Positions 43,790-53,014 of a stretch of 64,000 bases of DNA are shown here, piece by piece. A program made the position numbers and the translations under genes. Position 1 is the first letter of the stretch, and each line of letters begins with the position of its first letter. The stretch lies in the NCBI GenBank assembly GCA_016713735.1, contig JADJOP010000001.1:186001-250000 (forward strand), given 5' to 3'. The notes beneath the pieces were generated by a model. It was given only the letters and a program-made list of their open reading frames with translations, was not told the origin of the DNA and made no database searches. This DNA is from Bryobacterales bacterium (GTDB lineage: Bacteria > Acidobacteriota > Terriglobia > Bryobacterales > Bryobacteraceae).

Positions 43790-45169
43790 ATGCAAGAAAA
43801 GAATATCGCCGTATTTGTCGACTACGACAACATCGAAATCGGCGTCAAGAGCACGCTTTCGCGCGAGTTCTCGGTGGGCGTGGTGCTCGATGCACTCAAG
43901 GAACGCGGCCAGATTGTGGCCAAGTTCGCGTATGCCAACTGGAGCCGCCAGGAAGGCGCGACGCGCCAGATGGCGGAGAACGCCGTTCAGATGGTGCAAC
44001 GCATCCCGTCGCCGCGCGGGGACAAGAACGGGGCCGACATCAACCTCGCCCTGGACGCGCTGGAAATGGCGTTCACACACGCCCACGTCAACGCCTTCGC
44101 CATTGTCAGCGGCGATTCGGATTTCGTGCCGCTGGTGAACAAGCTGAAGGAGTACGGCAAGACGGTGTTCATCGTCGGAGGCAAGGCGTTCACCTCCACC
44201 ATCCTCCAGCAGAACTGCCACGAGTTCGTGAGCTACGAATCGCTACTCGATGATCGCCCGGTGGCCACGCCCGTGCGTGAGGCACGTGAACCGCGCGAGC
44301 AACGCGAACAGCGCGAACAGCGCCCGCAGCGGGAAAGCAAGCTGCCGTTCATCAAGGATCCGCACCGGGATCGCGAGCGCGAGCGGGAACCGAAGCGCGA
44401 TGCCGCGGAGCACAAGGAAAAGCAGCGCCAGCGCCCGGCGCCGCTCGACCTCTCGCAGGCGATGCCGCTGGTGGAGCGCGCGCTCGAAGTGCTCGAACGC
44501 CGCAACGTGCAGCCGCAACTGGGCTTGCTCAAATCGACCATGCTGCAGCTTTCGCCGGCATTCAACGAGCGCGCTTACGGCGCGCACAGCTTCTCGGAGT
44601 TCGTGGAGCGCATGAAGGCCTCCGATTACGTGAAGGTGACCGGATCCGGCGGCCGCTACATCATTGAGCGCAAGAGCGGCTCGGTGCAGGAGATTCCGCC
44701 CGCCAAGCCCGAAGACACGCTGCCGCCGCTGCGCGACGTGCTGGAGACGCACCGCCTGGACATGGAAGAAGGCATGCCTGCGGAGTCGCTCGAAAACTGG
44801 TTCGGCGAAGAGATCGAAGGGTTCGACCTGAAGCGGTATGGCTTCCAGAGCTTCGCCGAGTTTCTCAACTTCGCGCAGGACCGCCTGGTGGTTCGCGTGG
44901 AGCCTTCCGAGGACCACGGGCTTACGGTGTACCTCGGCGCTGAGTTCTATCCGCCGGCTCCGCCTCCGGCCCCCGTGCGGCAGGAAGATGAGGAAGAGGA
45001 CGATGGTCCTCAGCCCATCGTCAGGGGCCAGCCCTCGTTCCTCGAACCGGATGCCAAGCCCGTGTCGCCCCGCGCCCGCAAGAAGCGCGCTCCGTCAACG
45101 GTGGACGGCAACAAGGCTCCCGCCCCGCGCAAGCGGGCAGCCGCGCCGCGGAGGAAGCCCACCGAATGA
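43790..45169 (+). CDS. NYN domain nuclease-like protein with two OST-HTH/LOTUS domains
   Basis: The N-terminal NYN (PIN-like) domain has the acidic residues of the LabA/Limkain group: D11, D13 and N14 (VFVDYDNIE), D78 and D83 (DKNGADINL), D109 and D111 (SGDSDFVP). A charged low-complexity linker of Arg/Glu/Gln (160-210) joins two OST-HTH/LOTUS-type domains (about 215-290, ending GRYIIERK, and about 305-375, LPPLRDVLETHRLD to LVVRVEP). An acidic/basic tail follows. Such proteins act on RNA. Its stop overlaps the next RidA gene by 4 nt. A hairpin in the leader partly covers the GGAGA Shine-Dalgarno. Confidence 0.88.
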   Translation: MQEKNIAVFVDYDNIEIGVKSTLSREFSVGVVLDALKERGQIVAKFAYANWSRQEGATRQMAENAVQMVQRIPSPRGDKNGADINLALDALEMAFTHAHVNAFAIVSGDSDFVPLVNKLKEYGKTVFIVGGKAFTSTILQQNCHEFVSYESLLDDRPVATPVREAREPREQREQREQRPQRESKLPFIKDPHRDREREREPKRDAAEHKEKQRQRPAPLDLSQAMPLVERALEVLERRNVQPQLGLLKSTMLQLSPAFNERAYGAHSFSEFVERMKASDYVKVTGSGGRYIIERKSGSVQEIPPAKPEDTLPPLRDVLETHRLDMEEGMPAESLENWFGEEIEGFDLKRYGFQSFAEFLNFAQDRLVVRVEPSEDHGLTVYLGAEFYPPAPPPAPVRQEDEEEDDGPQPIVRGQPSFLEPDAKPVSPRARKKRAPSTVDGNKAPAPRKRAAAPRRKPTE

Positions 45170-45546
45170 TCGAACGGATCACGCCTCCTGGCGCGGTCAG
45201 CCCGCGCGGCCCCTATTCGCATGCCGTTCGCGCGGGCAACTTCATCTTTGTCTCGGGGCAGGGTCCGATCGACCCTGCCACCGACAAGCTCTCCTACGGC
45301 ACGATTGAACATGAGACTCGACTCGTGTTGAACAACGTAAAGCGCATCATCGAAGGCTGCGGGGCGACGATGAAGGACGTGGTCAAGTGCAACGTCTACC
45401 TGCGCAACGGCACCGATTTTGCCGCCATGAACGCGGTCTACGCCGAGTTCTTCGGCGAGGCCAAGCCGGCGCGCACGACGGTGGAGACCAAGTTCGCCGA
45501 CGCGCAAATGCTCGTCGAGATCGACTGCATCGCCTACCAGGAATAG
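45166..45546 (+). CDS. RidA family enamine/imine deaminase (second copy)
   Basis: The second YjgF/RidA protein in 5 kb, 126 aa: GAVSPRGPYSHAVRAGNFIF, VSGQGPIDPATDK, VKCNVYLRNGTDFAAMN and the family C-terminal block ARTTVETKFADAQMLVEIDC. The GPYSHAV start and the RTTVET-type arginine fit the active RidA subgroup. It is translationally coupled (ATGA) to the NYN-LOTUS gene. Confidence 0.9.
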   Translation: MIERITPPGAVSPRGPYSHAVRAGNFIFVSGQGPIDPATDKLSYGTIEHETRLVLNNVKRIIEGCGATMKDVVKCNVYLRNGTDFAAMNAVYAEFFGEAKPARTTVETKFADAQMLVEIDCIAYQE

Positions 45547-45555
45547 CGCACGAGG

Positions 45556-46978
45556 CTAGACGCCGCGCGCGAAGAGATCCTTTACAGGGCGCCCCTTCCC
45601 GTCCTTGGTGACGTAGAAGGGGCGCCTTTCGATTTCCGCGCCTGCATCCGGAGCGATTCCCATCGCGCGGTAGATGGTGGCGTGCAGGTCCTCGATCTGG
45701 ATGGGGTCCTTCACCACTTTGCAGGGACGCTCGTCATCGGTCACGCCATGGACGAAGCCGCGCTTCATGCCGCCGCCGGCCAGCAGCACGCTGCCGGCTT
45801 CGGTGAAGTGGCGATGCATGCCGTAGTGTTTGATCTCGCTCATACGGTCAGGCTGCTTCACCTGGTCCTTCACGGTCTTGCCGGGTTTGCCTTCGGTGAT
45901 GAGGTCGCGGCCAAATTCGCTGGCGAGCACGATGAGCGTGCGGTCAAGCAGGCCGCGCTCTTCCAGATCGAGAATCAACTGCGCAATCGGCGCATCGATC
46001 ATCTGCTTCATGTCGGCGGCGCGGGTGTGCCCGTTCTCATGCGTGTCCCAATAGCGGAAGGGGATGTACTCGGTGGTGATTTCAATGAAGCGTGCGCCGG
46101 CTTCGGTGAGGCGCCGGGCCAGCAAACAGGCGCGGCCGAAGCGTGAATCGCCATAGGGCGCGCGCCGGTTCTCCGGTTCGAGGTTGAGGTCAAATGCGGA
46201 CGCGGCAGGCGAGGTGAGCAGCCGGTGCGCATTTTCCACGCTGCGCTTGAGCGAATCCTGTTGCGCGCTCGACGATTCGCGCAGCAGCGGGTTGGCGGCA
46301 ATGAGCCGCTGGTGCCGCGCCCAGCGCTCGGCGAAGCGTTCGCGCGAGATGTTCGCCGGCGGACGCACGCTTGAGGCAGCATCTTCAGGGTTGGGAATGA
46401 AGAACGGACCGTACTCGGTTCCGAGAAAGCCCGCCGTGTGGAAGGCCTTTAACGAATCACTCTCGGCGCCGATTTCGAGTGACTGGCCGACGTCGATAAA
46501 CGCCGGCATGTTTTTCGTTCTTCGGGCCGAGGATCTTGCTGATCCACGAGCCGATGTGCGGGCAGGCCACGCTCTGCGGCGGCGCGTAGCCGGTGTGCCA
46601 GTGGAATTGATGGCGGCTGTGAAGGATGAAGCCGAGATCGCCCGCCTGGTAGCTGCGCACGAGCGTGCAGCGGTCCATCACACTGGCGATCCGTTCGAGG
46701 CCCTTCGACAGACGCACGCCATCCACCTTGGTAGGAATGTCGGGGAAGGTGCTTAGGACGCGCGCTGATTCGAGGCCGGTTTCGAAGGGCGTGTAGCGCT
46801 TCGGATCGAAGGTCTCGGTTTGCGCCATACCGCCGGCCATCCACAGCAAAATGAGCGTGTCCGCCGTCGGCTCCACTTTCTCGGCGGCAATGAGCCGCTG
46901 ATTTCCGCCGGCCATGGCGGACAGTGTGGCCGCGCCTGCTGTCTTCAAAAACTCACGCCGCGAACGGTCACCGTACAT
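45556..46978 (-). CDS. DUF1501 domain protein, Tat-exported (frameshifted)
   Basis: A twin-arginine signal (RSRREFLKTAGAATLSAMAGG) heads a DUF1501 (alkaline phosphatase-like fold) protein: LILLWMAGGMAQTETFDPK, GFILHSRHQFHWHTGY. After ISKILGPKNE the frame shifts: the next stretch MPAFIDVGQSLEIG to the end lies in another frame. The T5 run at 46511-46515 (plus strand) read as T4 gives a continuous KNENMPAFIDVG, the family pattern. The rest is normal (FAERWARHQRLIAANPLLRE, WDTHENGHTRAADMKQ, VLASEFGRD). It is co-transcribed with the DUF1549/DUF1553 gene, the standard partner. Confidence 0.9.
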
Positions 46979-49227
46979 ATTGGAACTCCGGACTCAGAAA
47001 CACGCTCCACAACAGGTCTTCCAGACCTTCGGGCTTGCCTGCGCGCAAAAACTCAGCGGCGATGGCGAGCTCAGCAGCCGAGGGCTTGCGGGCCAGCGCA
47101 TGGGCGTAGACGCGGCCGATCAGCTTCTGTGTGTCGCTGGCCGCGGGCGGGCGCGCCACCGGGGTATCGCCTTCGGCGGCGATGAGGCGGTCGCGCACGG
47201 GCTCCTCGGTGAAGACGAAAAAGCGAATGCGCGGATTGATGTCGCTAGCGAGCGACTCGACATCGACACCCACCGTTGCCGTGAGCCGCGCGGCGCCCTT
47301 GGTATCGAGCACCGTCATCGACGGCACCTTCATCATCAGGGCTTGCAAGGGCTGCGCGTCGCCTTTGAAGGCGATGGCGCCATTGGTCGCCGCGAAGCTG
47401 ATGCCGGCCCATCCGGCGCGGGTGCGGCCAGGGTCGTAGCTATCAACGTCCTCCACGACGAGCCACACCTTCTTGGCCCCTGGCAGCGCCACATCGCAGG
47501 AGACCTTTTGCGCGTTCACCACACCGGAATCAAACACCGGCTTTGGCGGCTCCGGCAGCAGGCCCATCATGCGCCGGGCTCCGCGCCAGAGGGACGTGGC
47601 CATGGTCGAGCCGTTTACTACTTCCAGGGCTTCGAGGGTCGTCGGGTTGTTCACCCGGTCGGTGATCACCTGATCGCGGATCGGGCGGCCCAGCGCACGC
47701 GTGAGAGGAGAACTTTTCAACTGCCACTCGCGCACATAGCGAGCCGCGCCGGGGCCGCGCGGCACGAGGGTTCTCCACTCGCCGGTGATGGCGCTCACGG
47801 CGTCGGAGAACTGCTCGGCGCTCAAGCGGCGCGGCGAGGGTCCGCGAAACACAAACGGCTCGGCATCCGCACCGGCGGCGCTCGCGGCCATGTAGGCGCG
47901 CGACGTCATGAGCGTTCGCAGCAGGTGTTTCACATCCCAACCGTGCGTCACGAAGTCAGCGGCGAGCCAGTCGAGGATCTCCGCGCTCCAGGGTTCGGCA
48001 TCCATGTCATCGGCGGGCTCCACCAAGCCGCGTCCGAACAGCACGCGCCAGTAGCGATTCACGATGGTGCGCGGCGTGCGTCCGTTCTCCGGCTTGGTGA
48101 ACAATTCCGCCGCTGCCGCGCGCTTCACTTCAAGCGCGGCCTCGTTGGCGGGCACCGCGCCCAACTCGGGATAGAGGAACTTCAGCGCCGCCTTCTCGCC
48201 CGTGGGCGCGTCGCAGCGGTAAATCGGCAAGAGGCGCGTCGGCGAAGAAGCTGGCCAGCCCGTAGGCATCCTTGAGCTTCCACTGGTTGATGAAACTGTC
48301 GTGGCAGGCATTGCATTTCAGGTTGATGCCGAGGAAGATCTGGGCGCTATTCTGCGCCGCCTGCAACACGGGAATCTGCGACGCGCTCACATCGCCGCGC
48401 CAGTTCACGCCGATGAGGAAGCCGGCCGGATCGGTCTTCTCCACCGGGTTCAGCAACGCGCGGATGAACTTGTCCATGGGCACGTTTTCTTCGAGCGCCA
48501 TCTTCAGCCAGGGCGTGATCGACTGCCGCTCGCCGTGATAGACGACGCCCTCGTCGTTGCGCAGGTGGTCGTTCCAGAAGCTGATCCAGTGGTCGGTGTA
48601 GCGCCGCTTGTCGGCGAGGAGCGTATCGAGGAGGCGGGCCCGTTTCCCCGGATCGCGATTCGCTTCGAACCGCTCCAGTTCTTCGGGCAGAGGCAATAGG
48701 CCCCAGATGTCGAGATAGGCCCGGCGGGCGAACTGCGCATCGCTCACGGCGGCGGGCGGGCTCACCTTGTGCTGACGCCAATACGCATCCATGATGCGAT
48801 CCAGCTCAGTGCCTTGACCGGCCGGCACCACGGGCGCTTTCAAGGCGAGCGTTGGTTTCCAGGAGCCCACGGCCGCACCCTCCGGCGCACGCGCGCCGGC
48901 ATCGATCCAGCGTCGCAAGATGCTGATCTCATCCTCGGCGAGTGGCGGGCTGTTCAACGGCATGCGCGTGCCCTTCTCCCCGAGTACGCGCGCCATGAGG
49001 AGACTGCCCTGGCTGTCACCCGGCTTCACCGCCGGACCGCTCGCGCCGCCGGCCAGCATCTCGGCCCGCGTGTTCAAGGCAAGCCCGCCTTGTTTCATGC
49101 GCGCGTTGTGGCAACCGGCGCACTTGGCGACCAGCAGCGGGTGCACCTGGCGCGCAAAATCCGGCCCCTGCGTCTGCGCCATCGCCATTGCGGGCAGCAG
49201 CGCCCATATCCAGTTCCGCACTCTCAT
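46968..49227 (-). CDS. PSCyt1-DUF1549-DUF1553 c-type cytochrome family protein (frameshifted)
   Basis: The N-terminal signal and C36-x2-C39-H40 (VAKCAGCHNAR) define the planctomycete-type cytochrome c domain (PSCyt1). DUF1549 (about 140-330) contains a second CxxCH, LKCNACHDSF. The frame breaks after ASFFADAPL at about 48229. The DUF1553 half then continues in another frame as LPIYRCDAPTGEKAA and NRYWRVLFGRGLVEPADDMD. Removing one base restores a protein of about 752 aa. A duplicated A (48229-48230) is the likely extra base. It lies between the aldo/keto reductase (adjacent, no gap) and DUF1501 (11-nt overlap). Confidence 0.9.
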
Positions 49228-50358
49228 TTAGCCCTTCTTCGGCGCCGCCAGCGGCAGGTTGTCGCGGACGAGGTCAGCGCTGTGGATCTCGCTGATCACC
49301 GCGCTCAGGTTGGGATTCCGCAGCGCCCACAGGTAGGCTTTCTGCGGCCGCTTCAACGGGCCGGGAACAGCGTCGTCGATCAACTTCACGCGCTCGGGCG
49401 GATCGATGGTCCCGTTGTTGCGCCCGTTGAACACAGGGCGCGCCACCTTCATCGCCACCACGCCGAAGTCCTTCTTCTTGGCCTTTTCGAGCACGGGCTC
49501 CATCCACTTGCGATTGACGATGCTGTAGGCCACCATCGCCACCGAGTAGACGCCCGTATCGATGGCCGCGTTGAGCACGCCGCCGGGATCGTTGTGGGCG
49601 CTCACGCCGAGATAGCGCACGCGGCCATCCTTCTTCAGCTTCTCGAAGGCCTCGAAGATCTCGGGATGGCTTGCCACCTCGTGCGGAGTGGAGGCGCCGT
49701 GCGGGCACATCAGCAAGTCGGTGTGATCGGCGCCAAGGCGCTTCATGCTCTCTTCGAAAGAATCGAAGATGATCTGCTTGTAGTTCTTGCCGCGGTCGAT
49801 CCGCTCGCCGTAATGGCGCGACAGGATGTTGGCCAGCGCCGCGCCCTTGATCTCAGTCACCTGCGCATTGAAGTACATGCCGAGGTAGTCTTTGTTCAGC
49901 GCCTCGCGCTGTTCGATCTCTTCTTGCGCCAGGTGTTCCATGCGTTTCTGTTCGCTTTCGCTCAATGAGGCGAACAGGTCGGCATAGATCTTCGTGCGAT
50001 TGATGTCCCAGACTGAGATTTTCGTATTGAGGAAGAAACTATCGCGCTTGCGGGCCTTCAGGACGTTGGCGTAGCCCAACTCGCTCTTGCCGTTGCCGTA
50101 GGCGGGCGCTGTGTCGAGATAATTCAGGCCCATGTCGAGGGCCAGCAACACGTGTTCCCAGTTGGTGGGTGAAATCGTGTTGCCGCCCATGACGACTTCG
50201 CTGATGTGGAAGCCCGTCCGGCCGAGGCGGCGGTAGGACATGCCGCTTTGCCGGTTGCGCCACTCGCCCTGGGACTCGGCAGGAGCCGCGTCCGCCTTCG
50301 TCGCCAGGCCCGCGGCCAGAGCCGCCGTCGTGAACTCTCTTCGCGAAATGCGCGTCAT
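49228..50358 (-). CDS. Tat-exported aldo/keto reductase with large insertion
   Basis: A Tat signal (RISRREFTTAALAAGLA) precedes an AKR barrel. The catalytic tetrad is D82, Y87 (DTAPAYGNGKSE), K113 (NTKIS) and H220 (LLMCPHGA). Residues about 117-194 form an insertion between the Lys and His strands (AQEEIEQREALNKDYLGMYF and neighbours) not found in ordinary AKRs. Export is unusual for an NADPH enzyme and suggests Tat folding with bound cofactor. It is first in the operon with the DUF1549/DUF1553 and DUF1501 genes. Confidence 0.87.
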   Translation of the reverse strand: MTRISRREFTTAALAAGLATKADAAPAESQGEWRNRQSGMSYRRLGRTGFHISEVVMGGNTISPTNWEHVLLALDMGLNYLDTAPAYGNGKSELGYANVLKARKRDSFFLNTKISVWDINRTKIYADLFASLSESEQKRMEHLAQEEIEQREALNKDYLGMYFNAQVTEIKGAALANILSRHYGERIDRGKNYKQIIFDSFEESMKRLGADHTDLLMCPHGASTPHEVASHPEIFEAFEKLKKDGRVRYLGVSAHNDPGGVLNAAIDTGVYSVAMVAYSIVNRKWMEPVLEKAKKKDFGVVAMKVARPVFNGRNNGTIDPPERVKLIDDAVPGPLKRPQKAYLWALRNPNLSAVISEIHSADLVRDNLPLAAPKKG

Positions 50359-50384
50359 GGGCGCATTTTCTCACACTGCCCGAT

Positions 50385-51287
50385 TCAACCGCGCCGCGAA
50401 AGCAGCTTTTCCGTGAGACTCTGCTTCTCGGGGGCAAACTGCCGCGCGGCCGCGGCGAGGTAAGGGCGGAATTCGTCGGACCAGTAGGCAAGGAAGCCCT
50501 TCCGCCGCACCTCTTCGAGCGTGTCGCGGTAATGCGCCAGCAACGCCTCATCGAGCAACTGCGTTGTTCGCAACGCCGCCACAAAGCTCGACCTGCCCAG
50601 CCGGGCCGCGGTTTGCGGCGCACGCCGCAGCGCACCGAGCGTCATTACCGCCGACAGTTCGAGCAGCGTCCGTTTCTGCGCCGAGGCCTCCGTGTTCATC
50701 TCACGCCACAGCCGCTCGACCGACTGCACCGCCGGCGCCGGCATCGACATGGCCTCACGCCGGATGGTCCGCCAATCGTCGCGCAGCCCTTTCACATCGA
50801 GCGGGGGCGTGTTGATGGTGTCGGCCAGTTTTTCGCTCGTCCGCTCCAGACCCGCCAGCAGTTCGTCCATCGTTTCGAAGCGCTCTTCCGGAGCCAGCAA
50901 TCCCTCTTTGGCGAGGCTCGCCGAGATTTCACGGATCACGTGCCGCCCGGCGCCGCTCAGATCGGCCAGGGCCGCCATCACCCACACCGGCGAAGCGCGG
51001 AAGACGAGCAGGCCTACCATCTCGATGCCGTTGCCCGCCGCGCGCCGCACGGCAAAGTCGTTCGCCAACTGCCCCTGCTGATCGTAGATGCCATCGAGAT
51101 TGCCCACCTGCTCGATGAGGAAGCGCAGGGTCGAGTCGACGAGGTTGTTGTAGAGCCGGGTGCGCCGCAGCGATGCGGGCAGCGTGGTCTCGCCGAGTTC
51201 GCGCACGAGGCCCGCGGCCAAGCCCGTGGCCGTGCGCAGCACTCGTTCCGGAAGCGACGCGGCGTAATGCGTCCAGTTGCCTGCCAT
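50385..51287 (-). CDS. Hypothetical alpha-helical protein
   Basis: I do not recognise this family. The ATG giving MAGNWTHYAASLPERVL yields 300 aa, mostly helical, without signal peptide or clear membrane helices. Blocks include LYNNLVDSTLRFLIEQVGNL, LLVFRASPVWVMAALADLSG and QTAARLGRSSFVAALRTTQL. The open frame extends upstream across the MDR gene but without similarity. The start codon is only 9 nt from the divergent MDR start, so the two cannot both have separate upstream promoters in the gap. Confidence 0.6.
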   Translation of the reverse strand: MAGNWTHYAASLPERVLRTATGLAAGLVRELGETTLPASLRRTRLYNNLVDSTLRFLIEQVGNLDGIYDQQGQLANDFAVRRAAGNGIEMVGLLVFRASPVWVMAALADLSGAGRHVIREISASLAKEGLLAPEERFETMDELLAGLERTSEKLADTINTPPLDVKGLRDDWRTIRREAMSMPAPAVQSVERLWREMNTEASAQKRTLLELSAVMTLGALRRAPQTAARLGRSSFVAALRTTQLLDEALLAHYRDTLEEVRRKGFLAYWSDEFRPYLAAAARQFAPEKQSLTEKLLSRRG

Positions 51288-51296
51288 ACTCTCACT

Positions 51297-52310
51297 ATGA
51301 GCGATTGCAACCGTCAGGTGTGGCTCGTGTCGCGCCCCACGGGCTGGCCAAGTGAAGAGAACTTCCGGCTGGTGGAGACGCCCATGCCCGTGCCGGGTGA
51401 GGGCCAGGTCCTGGTTCGCATGCTGTACACCTCGGTGGACCCCTATCTGCGCGGACGCATGCGCGAGCGCGCCTCTTACATCGACCCGATTCCGCTGGAC
51501 AGCGTGATGCAGGCAAGCTCGGTGGGTCGCGTCGTGCAATCGCGCAATCCGAAGTTTGCCGAAGGCGCCTACGTGGGCGGCATGCTCGGCTGGCAGGAGT
51601 ATGCGGTGGCGGGGGAACGCGAGATCCGCACGATCGACCCCACACTGGCCCCCGTTTCCACCGCGCTGGGCATTCTCGGTATGCCGGGGCTCACGGCCTA
51701 CTTTGGACTCACGGAGATTCTGCAGGCCAAGGCGGGCGAGATACTGCTCGTATCGGGGGCCGCCGGGGCAGTGGGCAGCGTGGCGGGGCAGATCGGCAAG
51801 ATCCTCGGCATGCGCGTCGCGGGCATCGCCGGCGGAGAAGCGAAGATCCGCTGGCTGTTGGATGATCTCAAATTCGACGCCGCTTACGACTACCAGGCCG
51901 AATCCGATCACCGCGCCCGCATCGCCGCGCTGTGTCCCGGCGGTGTCGACTGCTACTTCGACAACGTCGGCGGGGCGATCAGCGATGGAGCGCTGCTGAA
52001 CATCAACGAGCGCGCGCGCATCGCCATTTGCGGGCAGATTTCGCAATACAATCTCGACAAACCGGAGATGGGTCCGCGCCTGCTGTTTCAGCTCATCGTC
52101 AAGCGCGCGCGCATGGAGGGCTTCCTCGTGTTCGACTTCGCGAAGAGGTACGGACCGGCGCTGACGCAGATGGCGGAGTGGGTGCGCGCGGGCCGGCTCA
52201 TCAGTCGCGAAACGGTGATCGACGGGATCGAGAATACGCCGCGCGCCTTCCTCGGCATGATGCGCGGCGAGAACACGGGCAAGATGATTGTCCGCATCGC
52301 CGCCGAGTAG
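51297..52310 (+). CDS. NADP-dependent oxidoreductase, MDR family (curcumin/alkenal reductase-like)
   Basis: A zinc-independent medium-chain reductase of 337 aa. VDPYLRGRMRE, the Rossmann motif LVSGAAGAVGSVAGQIGKIL (about residues 152-171), DCYFDNVGGAISD and the C-terminal EGFLVFDFAKRYGPALTQMA are typical of the NADP-dependent alkenal/curcumin reductase group. It reduces activated double bonds; the physiological substrate is unknown. An upstream frame extension overlaps the divergent gene and is rejected. Confidence 0.92.
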   Translation: MSDCNRQVWLVSRPTGWPSEENFRLVETPMPVPGEGQVLVRMLYTSVDPYLRGRMRERASYIDPIPLDSVMQASSVGRVVQSRNPKFAEGAYVGGMLGWQEYAVAGEREIRTIDPTLAPVSTALGILGMPGLTAYFGLTEILQAKAGEILLVSGAAGAVGSVAGQIGKILGMRVAGIAGGEAKIRWLLDDLKFDAAYDYQAESDHRARIAALCPGGVDCYFDNVGGAISDGALLNINERARIAICGQISQYNLDKPEMGPRLLFQLIVKRARMEGFLVFDFAKRYGPALTQMAEWVRAGRLISRETVIDGIENTPRAFLGMMRGENTGKMIVRIAAE

Positions 52311-52313
52311 CGG

Positions 52314-53014
52314 TTAGTAGTAGATGCGCCCTTCGCCGGGCACGGGTTCGTGCCAGTTGTTGGCGCGCAAGGCCTCGGCAGCCACGCGAGCCGCGATCAC
52401 GCTATCGAGCGCGTCGCCGCCGGGATCATCGATGACAATCGCAGGCGCCTCGAACGCACGCGCCAGTTCTTCGCGCGCGCACGCAACTCCGGGCCGGGCC
52501 CCTTGTAAGGTACGCGCAGACCCAACCGCTGCAGCGTCGAGGCAGGACACACTTCGATGAGGGTCGTCACGCCGGGCTCCGGCTGCTGCGGCGCCACCAC
52601 GACGCGCCCCTGCCGGAGCAGCGGGCTCACGAGTTCGCTCATGACGCGCCAGGTCTGCCGGTAGAGCCGCAGATTCCACGAGGCAAACGGAACCTTGGCT
52701 TCGCGTTCCACCTCGCGCTTTTTCTCATTAGCGCTACGCATCTGGCAGTCGGCCCGGAAGGCATCGGCGTTGGGAAAGCGGCTGGTGAACCCGCGCGCCC
52801 ACCGCTCCCAACCACCATCCATCAACTCCGCGGGCAGCGACAGGGGCGCATCGATTCCCACCACGCACCCGGCGCCGGCCAGGAATTGCGTCAGAGGCTC
52901 GCCCAACTCCGCTTCCCGCTTCACCCAGGTCACGGCGCCGTCGTCGAGCCGCGTGATCCAGGTGCGCCGCGCGGCATCACGGGCACCGCTGAAGTCGATC
53001 CCGTAAACGGTCAC
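52314..53014 (-). CDS. DUF429 domain protein (frameshifted)
   Basis: DUF429 family (RNase H-like fold). The first frame shows YGIDFSGARDAARRTWITR, VVGIDAPLSLPAEL and VTTLIEVCPASTLQRLGLRV. At the GC-alternating run near 52472-52480 the frame changes: after ELRAR the continuation REELARAFEAPAIVIDDPGG and DALDSVIAARVAAEALRANN to YY is in another frame. One base lost, or one GC pair gained, fixes it. Its ATG overlaps the thioesterase stop by 4 nt. Confidence 0.85.

Noticed and set aside
50385..52046. Upstream extension of the hypothetical minus-strand gene to 553 codons
   Set aside because: The added part is antisense to the clearly coding MDR reductase and lacks similarity.
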